NCBI GenBank assembly: GCA_017938925.1
Contig: JAGBAO010000002.1
Coordinates: 82,550 to 146,549, forward strand
DNA length: 64,000 nt
Origin: Bacteroidales bacterium
GTDB taxonomy: Bacteria > Bacteroidota > Bacteroidia > Bacteroidales > UBA932
Direction: 5' to 3'
Shown here: piece after piece, positions 21,549 through 31,693 of the stretch
Layout of the letters: each line of letters begins with the position of its first letter
How positions within the stretch are numbered: position 1 is the stretch's first letter
Made by a program: the position numbers and the translations under genes
Notes under the pieces: generated by a model
What the model saw: the letters and a program-made list of their open reading frames with translations, nothing else
Databases searched by the model: none
Told to the model about the DNA's origin: nothing

Positions 21549-23171
21549 ATGATGAAAAAGATATTTACAATATTCTGCATGATGGCACTTCTGGCAAGTT
21601 GCGAACTTGACCAGTATCCGCATACTGAAACGACATCTAAAGATGTGTATGTAAGTGCCGAGAACTACGAATCGGTACTATCTGGAATATATACATCTAT
21701 GATCGTTAACCTGTCGAGCATTTCAGGTGATGACAGGTTCCAGAATTATACAAGAGCGCTTCTGATGTTTCAGGAAGCGACAACCGACAACATGGATAAT
21801 GTATGGGCCGCAGGCGAAAGCACCACAGACCTGAACAATTTGTCCTGGAACGCCGGCGATCCTTGGATTTCAGCAATGTATTATCATATCTATAATATAG
21901 TAGCACTTTCCAATGAGTTTATCCGCAATGCTTCAGATGAGAAGATAAGTGGCTTTTCCGATGCCGACAAGAAAAGAATCATCGGCTGGAGGAACGAGGC
22001 ACGCTGCCTGAGAGCCTTGGCATATTACCATGCTCTTGATCTCTTCCCTGCTATTCCTTTCGTAGATGAAAGTGATCCGGTTGGCTCATACATTCCTGAA
22101 ACTTACACTCGTGAGCAACTTTTCGGATTCCTCGAAAGCGAACTGAGCGAACTTTCTTCAGAAGGCGTCCTGCCGGTTTCAGCCTATGGTCATGTAACAT
22201 CGGGAACTGCATCTGCCATTCTTGCAAAAATGTATCTCAATGCAGAGGTATATGTAGGAAATGCCTACTATAATGAGTGCATCAAGGCTTGCAAGGATGT
22301 CATCAGCAAGGGCTACATCCTTGAACATACTTATTCAAACCTGTTCAACGCAGATAATCACAAGCGGTCGAATGAAATCATTTTCGCACTTGCATGCAAT
22401 GCGACCAATACTGTAGCATGGGGTGCAGGTACATATATGGTATGCGCGACACGCTTCGACCTTGATGCCGGCATGACTGAGGATTTTGGTGTTGCAACCT
22501 ATTGGAACTGCCTCAGGGCACGTCCTCAGCTTGTAGACAAGTTTGCTGATGGCGATAGTAGAGGTCATTTCGGTAGCCGAAACAGAGCAGCCTACACAGA
22601 CAGTCCTGAAGAAGGATGGTACAAGGTTGAAGGCGACTCCAAGTATGTCTACCAGGACCGTCCTAAAGAAATCATCAGCCATGATGAAACGACATCAGGT
22701 TGGCTTATAAATAAGTGGAGCAATCTCACTGACTCAGGAGAAACTGCTTCCGATACAAGAGTCAATGGCGCAGAAACCGACTTCCCTATTTTCAGACTTG
22801 CCGATGTGTATCTCATGTATGCAGAAGCTGTACTTAGAGGAGGCACAGAAGGTTCACGCAGTGAAGCACTTGGTTATGTGAATGAGATTCGTGAAAGAGC
22901 ATATGGAAACACTGACGGAAATATTGCGGATGCGGACCTTACTCTTGACTTTATTCTTGATGAAAGGGCAAGAGAGTTATATACCGAGGCTACACGTCGT
23001 ACAGACCTTATTCGATTCGGCAAATATACTTCCGGATACACTTGGAACTGGAAAGGCGGTGTAAAGGAAGGAAAGGATGTGGACAGCAAATACACTATTA
23101 TCCCTATTCCGGAGGCCGAACTTTCTGCTAACCCACAGCTTAAGGCCATTAACACTCAGTATGGATTCTAA
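21549..23171 (+). CDS. SusD/RagB-family glycan-binding lipoprotein
   Basis: 540 aa. Lipoprotein signal MMKKIFTIFCMMALLASC, with the cleavage Cys in LLASC. The body has the SusD features: an N-terminal helical TPR-like region (RNEARCLRALAYYHALDLF) and the conserved C-terminal stretch LDFILDERARELYTEATRRTDLIRFGKY. It caps SusC at the cell surface and captures oligosaccharides. Two adjacent ATGs at 21549 and 21552 could both serve as start. Confidence 0.95.
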   Translation: MMKKIFTIFCMMALLASCELDQYPHTETTSKDVYVSAENYESVLSGIYTSMIVNLSSISGDDRFQNYTRALLMFQEATTDNMDNVWAAGESTTDLNNLSWNAGDPWISAMYYHIYNIVALSNEFIRNASDEKISGFSDADKKRIIGWRNEARCLRALAYYHALDLFPAIPFVDESDPVGSYIPETYTREQLFGFLESELSELSSEGVLPVSAYGHVTSGTASAILAKMYLNAEVYVGNAYYNECIKACKDVISKGYILEHTYSNLFNADNHKRSNEIIFALACNATNTVAWGAGTYMVCATRFDLDAGMTEDFGVATYWNCLRARPQLVDKFADGDSRGHFGSRNRAAYTDSPEEGWYKVEGDSKYVYQDRPKEIISHDETTSGWLINKWSNLTDSGETASDTRVNGAETDFPIFRLADVYLMYAEAVLRGGTEGSRSEALGYVNEIRERAYGNTDGNIADADLTLDFILDERARELYTEATRRTDLIRFGKYTSGYTWNWKGGVKEGKDVDSKYTIIPIPEAELSANPQLKAINTQYGF

Positions 23172-23183
23172 ACACTAGCACAG

Positions 23184-24896
23184 ATGAAAAGATTTATATA
23201 TTCGATACTTGCAGTCCTTGTCTTTGCTGTATCATGCGAAAAGGATGGCGATAAATTGATTGTAACAGAACCAGGAGCACCGACAGAATTCAGCGCCAGT
23301 TCAAGCGAAATCGTACTTTCAAGCGATGGCGTTGATGCATTGGCTTTATCGTTGTTCTGGAATGAAGGTGCATTACCGGAAGTGAGCGACCCTACAGTTG
23401 CACTTCCTGACGACCTCACTAATCTCAGTATGCAGTTTTCGGCTGAAGAAGACTTTGCTTCCTATACAGAAATGTATCTTGAAGCAGATCAGACTTCGCT
23501 TCAGTTTACAGGAAGTGAACTCAGTCAGCTTCTGATAAAACTCGGAATGACTGAAGTTCAGCAGTATATTGTTTATGTACGCCTTGCTGTGGAAATGGGC
23601 GAAAAATACATTTACAGCGATGTTCTCGTTCTGAAGATTACACCTTATGCAGTGGAGACAGGCTGGATGCAGATCGTCAGCAAAACTGACGTAACTGATG
23701 TTCTTGCAACCCTTTATTGCAAGGATGCGACACCTACATTGTTTGAGGGTTTTGCTGTACCTTCGGGTGGTTGGTATAACTGTTTCTTTATTGCAGCTGA
23801 CGGCACACAGTGGGGATGTAATGCAGATTGGACAGCTTTCTCACTCGTTGCAAACTCAGAGAATAACTGCTGGTTCGCTGAACCTTCAGGTTGCCAGTAT
23901 GTATATGCAGACACTGCCAATGAATTGTGGTGGCATGTCAATGTCCCTACCGTAAATGTGAACATTGATGGAGCCCCTGTCGAACTTAAGTACTCTAAAT
24001 CTGCAGGTGGATACAGCGGCACCATCACAACTTCGGCTGCCAACACAGCAATTACCGTAACAGGCACCGGAGCAAGATTCGATATTACCACAGGAACAGA
24101 TGCCGGCATCGCTGGCATTCCATATCCGTTCTGCCTTGTCCCATCTGGTGCCGGCTCATTTGAATTCATCAATGCCGAGAGCACTACGGAATCATTCGTC
24201 ATCGAAAATGCAGGAACCTACACCCTCACATTCAATGTATATGATTACACATGGGGGTTGAAGGAGGGAGCAGAGGAACCGCCGGTTGTGACTTATCCTG
24301 AAAATGTCGCCATGTACTATTACCTGAAAGATGGATCAGACCAGTTGGGACTTGCATGTCAGATGGCAGAGACTGCCGACGAGGGTATTTTTGAAGGATT
24401 CGTATGGACTGACCCCAATTGGGGAACAAACTATACAAACTTCAGATTCCATGCTGATGATGTTGTCTACAGCAGTAATTCAGAGGGCCAGTATGTCCTC
24501 GGAGAAGGCGGATGGAACAGTTGGAGCAGCAATTCTAATCTCAATTATGTAGTAGCAGACTTTACCACAATGACATGGTCTGAAACACAGGTTACCAAGA
24601 TAGCCGTGGCAGGTGATTTCAACTCACGGAGCCTTGACACCGACCAGTTTACATTCAATATGGAAACCGGCAAGTGGGAGGTGGAATGTGACATTACATA
24701 TATTGAATGGGGAATACAATTCGTGCTTGATGATGCAAACGGTGCATGGAGATGGAAGTATATGGACGGAGATATGGACGGCACCTTAAGTATGGAAGGC
24801 GGCAACATCATGCCTGCACAGACTGGCAAGTACAAGATAGTGCTTGACCTTACAAGTTTCTCTGCACCGACTTACACAATGACATTGATTGATTAA
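23184..24896 (+). CDS. SusE/SusF-like outer membrane glycan-binding lipoprotein
   Basis: 570 aa. Lipoprotein signal ending VFAVSC. The first domain (about 30-150) matches the SusE N-terminal domain (SASSSEIVLSSDGVDALALSLFW). The remainder contains two or three beta-sandwich modules rich in Trp and Tyr, including VAGDFNSRSLDTDQFTFN, which resembles starch-binding-type modules. Such proteins sit on the cell surface and assist glycan capture. Specificity for galactan is inferred from the operon. Its stop is 1 nt from the GH53 start. Confidence 0.85.
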   Translation: MKRFIYSILAVLVFAVSCEKDGDKLIVTEPGAPTEFSASSSEIVLSSDGVDALALSLFWNEGALPEVSDPTVALPDDLTNLSMQFSAEEDFASYTEMYLEADQTSLQFTGSELSQLLIKLGMTEVQQYIVYVRLAVEMGEKYIYSDVLVLKITPYAVETGWMQIVSKTDVTDVLATLYCKDATPTLFEGFAVPSGGWYNCFFIAADGTQWGCNADWTAFSLVANSENNCWFAEPSGCQYVYADTANELWWHVNVPTVNVNIDGAPVELKYSKSAGGYSGTITTSAANTAITVTGTGARFDITTGTDAGIAGIPYPFCLVPSGAGSFEFINAESTTESFVIENAGTYTLTFNVYDYTWGLKEGAEEPPVVTYPENVAMYYYLKDGSDQLGLACQMAETADEGIFEGFVWTDPNWGTNYTNFRFHADDVVYSSNSEGQYVLGEGGWNSWSSNSNLNYVVADFTTMTWSETQVTKIAVAGDFNSRSLDTDQFTFNMETGKWEVECDITYIEWGIQFVLDDANGAWRWKYMDGDMDGTLSMEGGNIMPAQTGKYKIVLDLTSFSAPTYTMTLID

Positions 24897-24897
24897 T

Positions 24898-25980
24898 ATG
24901 AACTTCATGAATAAATTTTTAGGAGTATGCATCGCGGCAATTTCACTTGCCGCATGCTGCTCATGCGATAGGGTTGGCCTACCTCATGTAGAGGCTGACG
25001 GACAGAAAGATATTATAATTGACAGGACTGCTTTTGCAAAGGGTGCCGACATCAGCTGGATAACCCAGATGGAAAGTCAGGGCATGAAATTCTATAACAA
25101 GGACGGAGCTGAAAGAGAATGCACTGCACTTATGAAGGAAATCGGAATGAATGCAGTCAGATATCGCGTATGGGTGAATCCAGTCGATGGTTGGAACTCT
25201 GCTACCGATGTACTGGTCAAGGCAATCAGGGCTCAGAAGCTTGGTTTAAGAATCATGATTGATTTCCATTACAGCGACACATGGGCAGATCCGGGCAATC
25301 AGACTCCACCTGCTGCATGGGCCTCATATGACATTGATGGTCTTGTAAAGGCGGTTTCTGACCACACTAAAGAAGTCCTTTCTTTGCTTAAGCAGTATGG
25401 TGTTGACGTAGAATGGGTGCAGGTCGGAAACGAAACCCGAACCGGCATGATGTGGCCCCTTGGAAGTTACAAGGAGAACGGCGGAAAGAATTACACTGAC
25501 CTGACTAATGCCGGATATGATGCTGTAAAGGCAGTATATCCTGAAGCTAAGGTTATCGTACACCTTGACGGAGGCCATGACATCAGTCTCTACAACAGGA
25601 TTTTCCCTGTACTGAAGCAGAATGGTGGAAAATACGATATGATCGGAATGTCACTCTATCCATGTTGGTGGAATAATGAAACCTCATCATTCGGAACAGA
25701 TTGGAAACCTAATACCGATGCATGCCTGGCAAACATCAAGAAGGTTTACGAAACTTATGGCAAGGAAGTCATGATATGCGAGACAGGTATGCCGGTGACA
25801 AATCCTGATATTGCAAAAGAGATGCTTTCATATCTTTTAGAAAAGACTCAGGAACTTGAATGCTGCAAAGGTGTATTCTATTGGGAGCCACAGGCTCCGA
25901 ACGGATATAATGACGGTTATGGATTGGGAGCATTCCAGAATGGCAAACCGACAGCTGCACTTGACCCTTTTAACGAATAA
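24898..25980 (+). CDS. GH53 endo-beta-1,4-galactanase, surface lipoprotein
   Basis: 360 aa from ATG 24898, 1 nt after the preceding stop; ATG 24907 is an alternative and both keep the lipoprotein signal (FLGVCIAAISLAAC). The sequence is typical GH53: FAKGADISWITQME, NAVRYRVWVNP, MIDFHYSDTWADPG, the acid/base Glu179 in VQVGNETRTGM, and the nucleophile Glu295 in MICETGMP. It cuts beta-1,4-galactan of pectic arabinogalactan I into oligosaccharides, probably outside the cell. It is the gene that defines the substrate of this locus. Confidence 0.93.
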   Translation: MNFMNKFLGVCIAAISLAACCSCDRVGLPHVEADGQKDIIIDRTAFAKGADISWITQMESQGMKFYNKDGAERECTALMKEIGMNAVRYRVWVNPVDGWNSATDVLVKAIRAQKLGLRIMIDFHYSDTWADPGNQTPPAAWASYDIDGLVKAVSDHTKEVLSLLKQYGVDVEWVQVGNETRTGMMWPLGSYKENGGKNYTDLTNAGYDAVKAVYPEAKVIVHLDGGHDISLYNRIFPVLKQNGGKYDMIGMSLYPCWWNNETSSFGTDWKPNTDACLANIKKVYETYGKEVMICETGMPVTNPDIAKEMLSYLLEKTQELECCKGVFYWEPQAPNGYNDGYGLGAFQNGKPTAALDPFNE

Positions 25981-25982
25981 AC

Positions 25983-28520
25983 ATGAAGAATACTCTTTTA
26001 TCTATTATTACATTCTGTCTGGCACTTTCAGTTGCCGGACAGAATGTTCGTACAGAAACATTACTTAAGGAATGGGAATTCAGGAAAGGACATGACATTG
26101 AAACCACTGAGGGTTGGGAGAGTGTTTCCATTCCTCACGATTGGGCAATATATGGTCCGTTTGACCGTTCCAATGACCTTCAGACTGTTGCTGTCGTACA
26201 GAACAGAGAGGAAGTTGCCAGCGTAAAGACCGGCCGCACAGGAGGATTGCCATACATGGGGAAAGGAGCATACCGCAGAAACCTGCATGTTAACGAAGGC
26301 GCTCTTGACGGTCGAAGGCATATTCTTTTCTTTGATGGAGCAATGAGCGAAGCTCAGGTGTTTGTCAATGGGGAGAAAGTCTGCTTCTGGCCATATGGAT
26401 ATAATTCATTCCACTGTGATGTGACCGAATCTCTTAAAGAAGGTCAGAATGATCTTGTGGTTCTACTTGAAAACAGGCCACAATCCTCACGTTGGTATCC
26501 AGGTGCAGGCCTATACCGCAAAGTACGTTATATCACTCTTCCGGAAATCCATGTTCCTGTATGGGGTACATATATTACTACCCCACATGTCTGTGCTGAC
26601 TATGCAAGTGTAAGCATCAAGACTAAAATTGAAGGAATGGGACGAGATGAAGCTGTTACTCTGAAGACCAGGATTTTCAATGGTAAAGGTGATGTAGTTG
26701 CTGAACGTACTGATACGAGAAAAGTCTTTAGTGGAGAGGTCGAACAGATAATCACGGTTTCGAATCCGGAACTATGGTCTCCTGAGACTCCTGTATTGTA
26801 TAGTGCGGAAACTGAAGTTTATACCGGAGGTGAGGTTTATACGGACTACAGCGCAGATCATTACAAGAACTACAAAGTCGTGCAGACGGCCGGCGGAGAT
26901 TTCCAAGATAAAGTTACGACCACATTCGGCATCAGGACTATCGAGATTCGCCCGGATAAAGGCTTTTTCCTGAATGGAGAACCTCGCAAGTTGCGCGGAG
27001 TATGTCTGCATCATGATCTCGGTCCTCTTGGAGCTGCAGTGAACAAGTCAGCGATTCGTCACCAACTTACCATTCTCAAGGATATGGGATGCGATGCAAT
27101 ACGAACATCTCATAATATGCCTGCTGAGGAACTCATTGAACTATGCGACGAGATGGGTTTCATGGTTATGGCGGAGAACTTCGACGAATGGGATGCACCT
27201 AAATGCGAAAACGGTTATCATAAGTGGTTCAATGTTGACAGCGGCGACGGAAGAATCTGGGCAGAAAGAGACATGATCAACCTCATACATCATTTCAGAA
27301 ACAATCCTTCAATTGTAATGTGGAGCATTGGAAACGAGGTCCCTTCGCAATGGGCTGAAGGCGGGCTTGAGGTAGCTGCCTGGCTACAGAACCTCTACCA
27401 TACAGAAGATCCAGGAAGACCGGTTACTTGCGGAATGGATCAGTTCGATGCAGTGGTGGGCAATGGTTTTGCGGCACAATTGGACGTTGCCGGATTCAAT
27501 TATAAAGTTGCTCGCTATCAGCAGGCTTATGATGTTCTACCTCAGCGTATAATTCTCGGAAGCGAGACTGCGTCTACTGTAAGTTCTCGAGGTGTATATC
27601 ACTTTCCTGTGAAGATTGGAGCAGACCAGATGGAAGATGACCATCAGTCATGCTCATATGACACAGGACATTGTGACTGGTCAAACATTCCGGATGAAGA
27701 TCTTGCAGCTGATGAGGATTATCAGTGGTGCATAGGACAGTTCGTATGGACCGGTTTTGACTATCTTGGTGAACCTTCGCCATATGATACTGATGCATGG
27801 CCGAACCACTCATCAGTATTTGGAATAGTCGACCTTGCTTCCATTCCGAAGGACAGATATTATCTCTACCGCAGCCAGTGGAATAATACTGATGAGACTC
27901 TTCACGTGCTTCCGCACTGGAACTGGGATGGACGAGAGGGAGAGGTTACTCCTGTATTCGTCTATACGTCATATCCTTCTGTGGAGCTTTTCGTCAATGG
28001 TGTTTCGCAAGGTGTACGCACATTTGCAGAGCCTGACGGCAAGACCCCTTGTCTGGGAGAAGATGTAATGAAACGCTTCCGTCTTATGTGGAATGAAGTA
28101 GTCTATCAGCCTGGTGAGCTGCGTGTAGTTGCTTATGATGCAGAAGGAAAGGCTGTTGAAGAGAAAACCATTCGCACAGCGGGTAAAGCAACTGCTATCA
28201 AACTTACCCCAGATCGCAGTGTCCTTAATGCTGATGGAGAGGATCTCTGTTATCTCAATGTGAGTCTGGTTGACAAGGATGGCAATCCTGTTCCTGTGGA
28301 TAACAGGCTGATCAAGGTTAGGGTCAGTGGCGCCGGTTCATTCAAAGCTATCGCTAACGGAGATCCGACTTGCCTTGAGCCATTCCACAAGCCACAGATG
28401 CATCTGTTCAGCGGTCAGCTGACTGTCATCGTACAAAGTTCAGACACTCCTGGAGATATTGTTGTCGAAGTCAGCGGTAAGGGTGTCCAGAAATCAAAAT
28501 GTAAAATTATAAGTAAATAA
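25983..28520 (+). CDS. Exported GH2 beta-galactosidase of the galactan locus
   Basis: 845 aa with a signal peptide (LLSIITFCLALSVAGQ). A GH2 sugar-binding domain opens with EWEFRKG and SIPHDW, then an Ig-like domain, the TIM barrel and C-terminal beta-sandwich domains of the type found in Bacteroidota GH2 enzymes. The acid/base is Glu452 in WSIGNEVPSQW and the nucleophile Glu528 in ILGSETAST. It would trim galacto-oligosaccharides to galactose in the periplasm. It is much shorter than the LacZ-type enzyme at 3174-6350 and has no small-chain domain, so the two are different GH2 branches. Confidence 0.92.
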   Translation: MKNTLLSIITFCLALSVAGQNVRTETLLKEWEFRKGHDIETTEGWESVSIPHDWAIYGPFDRSNDLQTVAVVQNREEVASVKTGRTGGLPYMGKGAYRRNLHVNEGALDGRRHILFFDGAMSEAQVFVNGEKVCFWPYGYNSFHCDVTESLKEGQNDLVVLLENRPQSSRWYPGAGLYRKVRYITLPEIHVPVWGTYITTPHVCADYASVSIKTKIEGMGRDEAVTLKTRIFNGKGDVVAERTDTRKVFSGEVEQIITVSNPELWSPETPVLYSAETEVYTGGEVYTDYSADHYKNYKVVQTAGGDFQDKVTTTFGIRTIEIRPDKGFFLNGEPRKLRGVCLHHDLGPLGAAVNKSAIRHQLTILKDMGCDAIRTSHNMPAEELIELCDEMGFMVMAENFDEWDAPKCENGYHKWFNVDSGDGRIWAERDMINLIHHFRNNPSIVMWSIGNEVPSQWAEGGLEVAAWLQNLYHTEDPGRPVTCGMDQFDAVVGNGFAAQLDVAGFNYKVARYQQAYDVLPQRIILGSETASTVSSRGVYHFPVKIGADQMEDDHQSCSYDTGHCDWSNIPDEDLAADEDYQWCIGQFVWTGFDYLGEPSPYDTDAWPNHSSVFGIVDLASIPKDRYYLYRSQWNNTDETLHVLPHWNWDGREGEVTPVFVYTSYPSVELFVNGVSQGVRTFAEPDGKTPCLGEDVMKRFRLMWNEVVYQPGELRVVAYDAEGKAVEEKTIRTAGKATAIKLTPDRSVLNADGEDLCYLNVSLVDKDGNPVPVDNRLIKVRVSGAGSFKAIANGDPTCLEPFHKPQMHLFSGQLTVIVQSSDTPGDIVVEVSGKGVQKSKCKIISK

Positions 28521-28535
28521 AGTAATCAATATATA

Positions 28536-29468
28536 ATGAAACCAACACTGTTAGTGCTTGCTGCCGGAATGGGAAGCCGATACGGCGGACTCAAGCAGAT
28601 GGATGGTCTCGGTCCTAATGGAGAAACCATCATCGATTATTCTATATACGATGCTGTGCAGGCCGGATTCGGCAAGGTGGTATACATTGTCCGCGAGTAT
28701 TTCAAGGAGCAGATGGAGCAGGTGGTGAAAGAAAAATACAGCAACGTGAAATGCGTTGACGGTGAGCCACTTGAATTCCAGTTCGTAACCCAGGAACTCT
28801 TCAAGATCCCTTCACAGTTCACACTCAATCCAGAGCGCGAAAAGCCATGGGGCACAGCCCATGCCGTACTTATGGGTAAGGACGTGGTGAAAGAGCCGTT
28901 CGCAGTAATCAACGGAGACGACTACTACGGAAAAGAATCCTTCAGGATTCTCGGAGACTGGCTCAGGGAACACGAAGGCAAGACAGGCGAATACGCTCTC
29001 GTAGGATTCGAACTTGACAACACACTTTCAGAGTCGGGCGGAGTGTCACGCGGAATCGGAACTGCTGACAAGACCGGCTTCCTTACAGATGTAGTTGAGC
29101 ATCACAAGATCGCAATGGCAGAAGACGGCAAGATTTACGGAGAGAACAATGTCTCTGGAGAGACTGTAGAGCTTGCACCTAAGGCTCTCTGCTCAATGAA
29201 CATGTGGGGATTCACTCCTGACTACTTCGGAAAGAGCGAATCAATATTCACTAAGTTCCTCGAAACGAACATCAACGAACTTAAAGCTGAGTTCTATATC
29301 CCGTTCGCAATCGACTGCATCATCAAGGAAGGTATCGGAAAATGCGAGCTTCTTTCTACACCATCACGCTGGTTCGGTGTGACATTCAAGGAAGACCGTC
29401 CTGGAGTGGTTGCTAAGTTCCAGGAGTTTGCTGATAAGGGAGTATACCCTTCACCTCTTTATAAATAA
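28536..29468 (+). CDS. Sugar-1-phosphate nucleotidyltransferase (candidate GalT replacement)
   Basis: 310 aa, cytoplasmic. The N-terminal LVLAAGMGSRYGGLKQMD is the signature loop of nucleotidyltransferases that join a sugar-1-phosphate to an NTP; KPWGTAHAVL and AVINGDDYYG (metal-binding Asp pair) complete the active site. It lies 15 nt after the beta-galactosidase and 5 nt before galE, with galK next. No galT is present in the window, so this enzyme is the natural candidate to convert galactose-1-phosphate plus UTP to UDP-galactose (inference). It could instead make UDP-glucose or another nucleotide sugar. Confidence 0.85.
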   Translation: MKPTLLVLAAGMGSRYGGLKQMDGLGPNGETIIDYSIYDAVQAGFGKVVYIVREYFKEQMEQVVKEKYSNVKCVDGEPLEFQFVTQELFKIPSQFTLNPEREKPWGTAHAVLMGKDVVKEPFAVINGDDYYGKESFRILGDWLREHEGKTGEYALVGFELDNTLSESGGVSRGIGTADKTGFLTDVVEHHKIAMAEDGKIYGENNVSGETVELAPKALCSMNMWGFTPDYFGKSESIFTKFLETNINELKAEFYIPFAIDCIIKEGIGKCELLSTPSRWFGVTFKEDRPGVVAKFQEFADKGVYPSPLYK

Positions 29469-29473
29469 TTCTT

Positions 29474-30523
29474 ATGGTTATGGCAAAGAAGGTTCTTGTA
29501 TCGGGAGGAGCAGGGTACATAGGCAGCCATGTGACTGTCGAACTTATTTCAGCTGGTTATGATGTTGTGGTCGCAGACAATATGTCAAACTGCGATATGA
29601 CGTGCTTCGAGGGTGTAAAGAAGATTACTGGTAAGGATGACATTCCATTCTATCAGATCGATTGTTGTGACTTTGCATCTGTAAACAGGCTTTTCACTGA
29701 ACATGAGATTGACGCAGTGATCCACTTTGCTGCTTTCAAGGCAGTTGGCGAGTCAGTTGCGGAGCCTATAAAGTATTACCGCAATAATCTGGTGTCCTTC
29801 CTCAATATCCTTGAGGTTGCCAAAAGTCATGGTGGTTGCAATGTATTGTTCTCATCATCGGCAACTGTCTATGGTGAGGCCGATATTCTCCCTGTGACAG
29901 AGCAGACTCCTCGTCTGCCTGCGACATCTCCTTATGGAAACACCAAGCAGATGTGCGAGGATATTCTTCGTGATGTTGTTAAAGCTACAACGGGTTCCGA
30001 GAATGTCATCAATGGTATCGCTCTACGTTACTTCAATCCTATCGGAGCCCATCCTTCGGCACTGATAGGCGAGCTTCCTCGTGGAGTTCCTAACAACCTC
30101 GTTCCGTTCATCACCCAGACCGCAATCGGAAAGCGCGAATGTCTGAGCATCTTCGGCAATGATTATCCTACGGAGGACGGTACTTGTCTTCGTGACTATA
30201 TTGATGTTGTAGATCTTGCAAAAGCTCACGTTGCTGCAGTGTCAAGAATGATTGACGGAAAGATGAAGAACGGTTATGAAGTCTTCAATGTCGGAACAGG
30301 ACGTCCGGTTTCCGTGTACGAACTTGTGAGGGCATTTGAGAGAGTCAATGGAATAGAGCTTAACTACAAGTTTGTAGACCGTCGACCTGGCGATGTGGTG
30401 GCAATCTGGGCCGAAACAACTCTTGCAAACAACGAGCTTGGCTGGAAAGCTGAGCGCACTGTGGAGGAAACACTTGCTTCAGCTTGGGCATGGGAGAGAA
30501 ACCTTAGTTTATTACAGAAATAA
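29474..30523 (+). CDS. galE: UDP-glucose 4-epimerase
   Basis: 349 aa; ATG 29480 is a possible alternative start. An NAD-binding SGGAGYIGSH lies at the N-terminus, SSSATVYGE supplies the catalytic Ser/Thr region, and YGNTK is the YxxxK catalytic pair. NxGTGRPVSV and the C-terminal RRPGDV are as in GalE. It interconverts UDP-galactose and UDP-glucose in the cytoplasm. Translation is probably coupled to the neighbours (gaps of 5 and 8 nt). Confidence 0.95.
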   Translation: MVMAKKVLVSGGAGYIGSHVTVELISAGYDVVVADNMSNCDMTCFEGVKKITGKDDIPFYQIDCCDFASVNRLFTEHEIDAVIHFAAFKAVGESVAEPIKYYRNNLVSFLNILEVAKSHGGCNVLFSSSATVYGEADILPVTEQTPRLPATSPYGNTKQMCEDILRDVVKATTGSENVINGIALRYFNPIGAHPSALIGELPRGVPNNLVPFITQTAIGKRECLSIFGNDYPTEDGTCLRDYIDVVDLAKAHVAAVSRMIDGKMKNGYEVFNVGTGRPVSVYELVRAFERVNGIELNYKFVDRRPGDVVAIWAETTLANNELGWKAERTVEETLASAWAWERNLSLLQK

Positions 30524-30531
30524 TCAAATAT

Positions 30532-31665
30532 ATGAAAAATCAGATTCAGAATAAATTCCAGACTCTCTTCCAGACAGAAGGCGAGTTCTTTGCGTCTGCA
30601 GGACGCATCAACCTTATCGGAGAGCACACTGACTACAATGGAGGTTTTGTGTTCCCTGGTGCCATCGACAAGGGAATGATTGCAGAAATCAAGCTTAACG
30701 GAACAGATACCGTAAAGGCTTTTGCCCTTGACCTTGACGAATATTGCGAGTTTGGTCTCAACGAGGAAGATGCACCATCACAGTCATGGGCATGTTACAT
30801 CTTCGGTGTTTGCCGTGAAATTCAGAAAAGAGGCGGAGTGATCGGCGGTTTTGATACCGTATTTGCAGGTGATGTTCCCCTCGGTGCCGGCATGTCGTCT
30901 TCTGCAGCTCTTGAAAGTACATTCGCTTACGCTCTCAATGAACTCTTTAACCTCAATATTGATAAGTTTGAACTCGCACGCATAGGCCAGAGCACGGAAC
31001 ATAACTATTGCGGGGTAAAGTGCGGTATCATGGACCAGTTCGCATCAGTTTTCGGTAAGGCAGGCCACCTTATGCGCCTTGACTGCCGTTCGATGGAATT
31101 CGAGTACTTCCCGTTCGACCCTGAGAAGCATGGCTATAAGCTTGTTCTTCTTAATTCATGCGTAAAGCACGAGCTCGTAGGTTCTCCTTACAATGACCGT
31201 CGTGCATCATGCGAGCGTGTCGCTGCAGTTCTTGGTCAGGAATTCCTCCGTGGAGCCACTATGGATCAGCTTGAAGCCATCAAGGACCATATTTCAGAGG
31301 AAGACTACCTCCGCGCACGTTATGTGATCGGTGAGGAGAAGAGAGTTCTCGATGTATGCGAGGCTCTTCAGAAGAATGATTATGAGACCGTAGGAGCCCG
31401 CATGTATGAGACTCACTGGGGAATGTCAAAGGATTATGAGGTATCATGCGAAGAGCTTGACTTCCTCGCTACAGTGGCACAGGAATGCGGTGTGACAGGT
31501 TCAAGAATCATGGGAGGCGGCTTCGGAGGCTGCACAATCAATCTCGTGAAGGCAGAACTCTACGACGCATTCATCGCTAAGGCAAAGGCAGCTTTTGCTG
31601 AGAAGTATGGTCACGAGCCTATCGAAATCCCTGTAATAATCAGTGACGGTGCTCGTAAATTATAA
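30532..31665 (+). CDS. galK: Galactokinase
   Basis: 377 aa, the usual length. The galactokinase signature GRINLIGEHTDYNGG is followed by the GHMP ATP loop VPLGAGMSSSAALES and the C-terminal GGGFGGCTINLV. It phosphorylates galactose at C1 using ATP. It is the last gene of the galactan operon. No galactose permease or mutarotase accompanies it here. Confidence 0.96.
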   Translation: MKNQIQNKFQTLFQTEGEFFASAGRINLIGEHTDYNGGFVFPGAIDKGMIAEIKLNGTDTVKAFALDLDEYCEFGLNEEDAPSQSWACYIFGVCREIQKRGGVIGGFDTVFAGDVPLGAGMSSSAALESTFAYALNELFNLNIDKFELARIGQSTEHNYCGVKCGIMDQFASVFGKAGHLMRLDCRSMEFEYFPFDPEKHGYKLVLLNSCVKHELVGSPYNDRRASCERVAAVLGQEFLRGATMDQLEAIKDHISEEDYLRARYVIGEEKRVLDVCEALQKNDYETVGARMYETHWGMSKDYEVSCEELDFLATVAQECGVTGSRIMGGGFGGCTINLVKAELYDAFIAKAKAAFAEKYGHEPIEIPVIISDGARKL

Positions 31666-31693
31666 TAATTGCTGAACCTATACCTATAAAGTT

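Noticed and set aside
28536-29468. Reading the nucleotidyltransferase as a dTDP-glucose pathway enzyme
   Set aside because: No rml or other dTDP-sugar genes nearby; neighbours are galactose genes.
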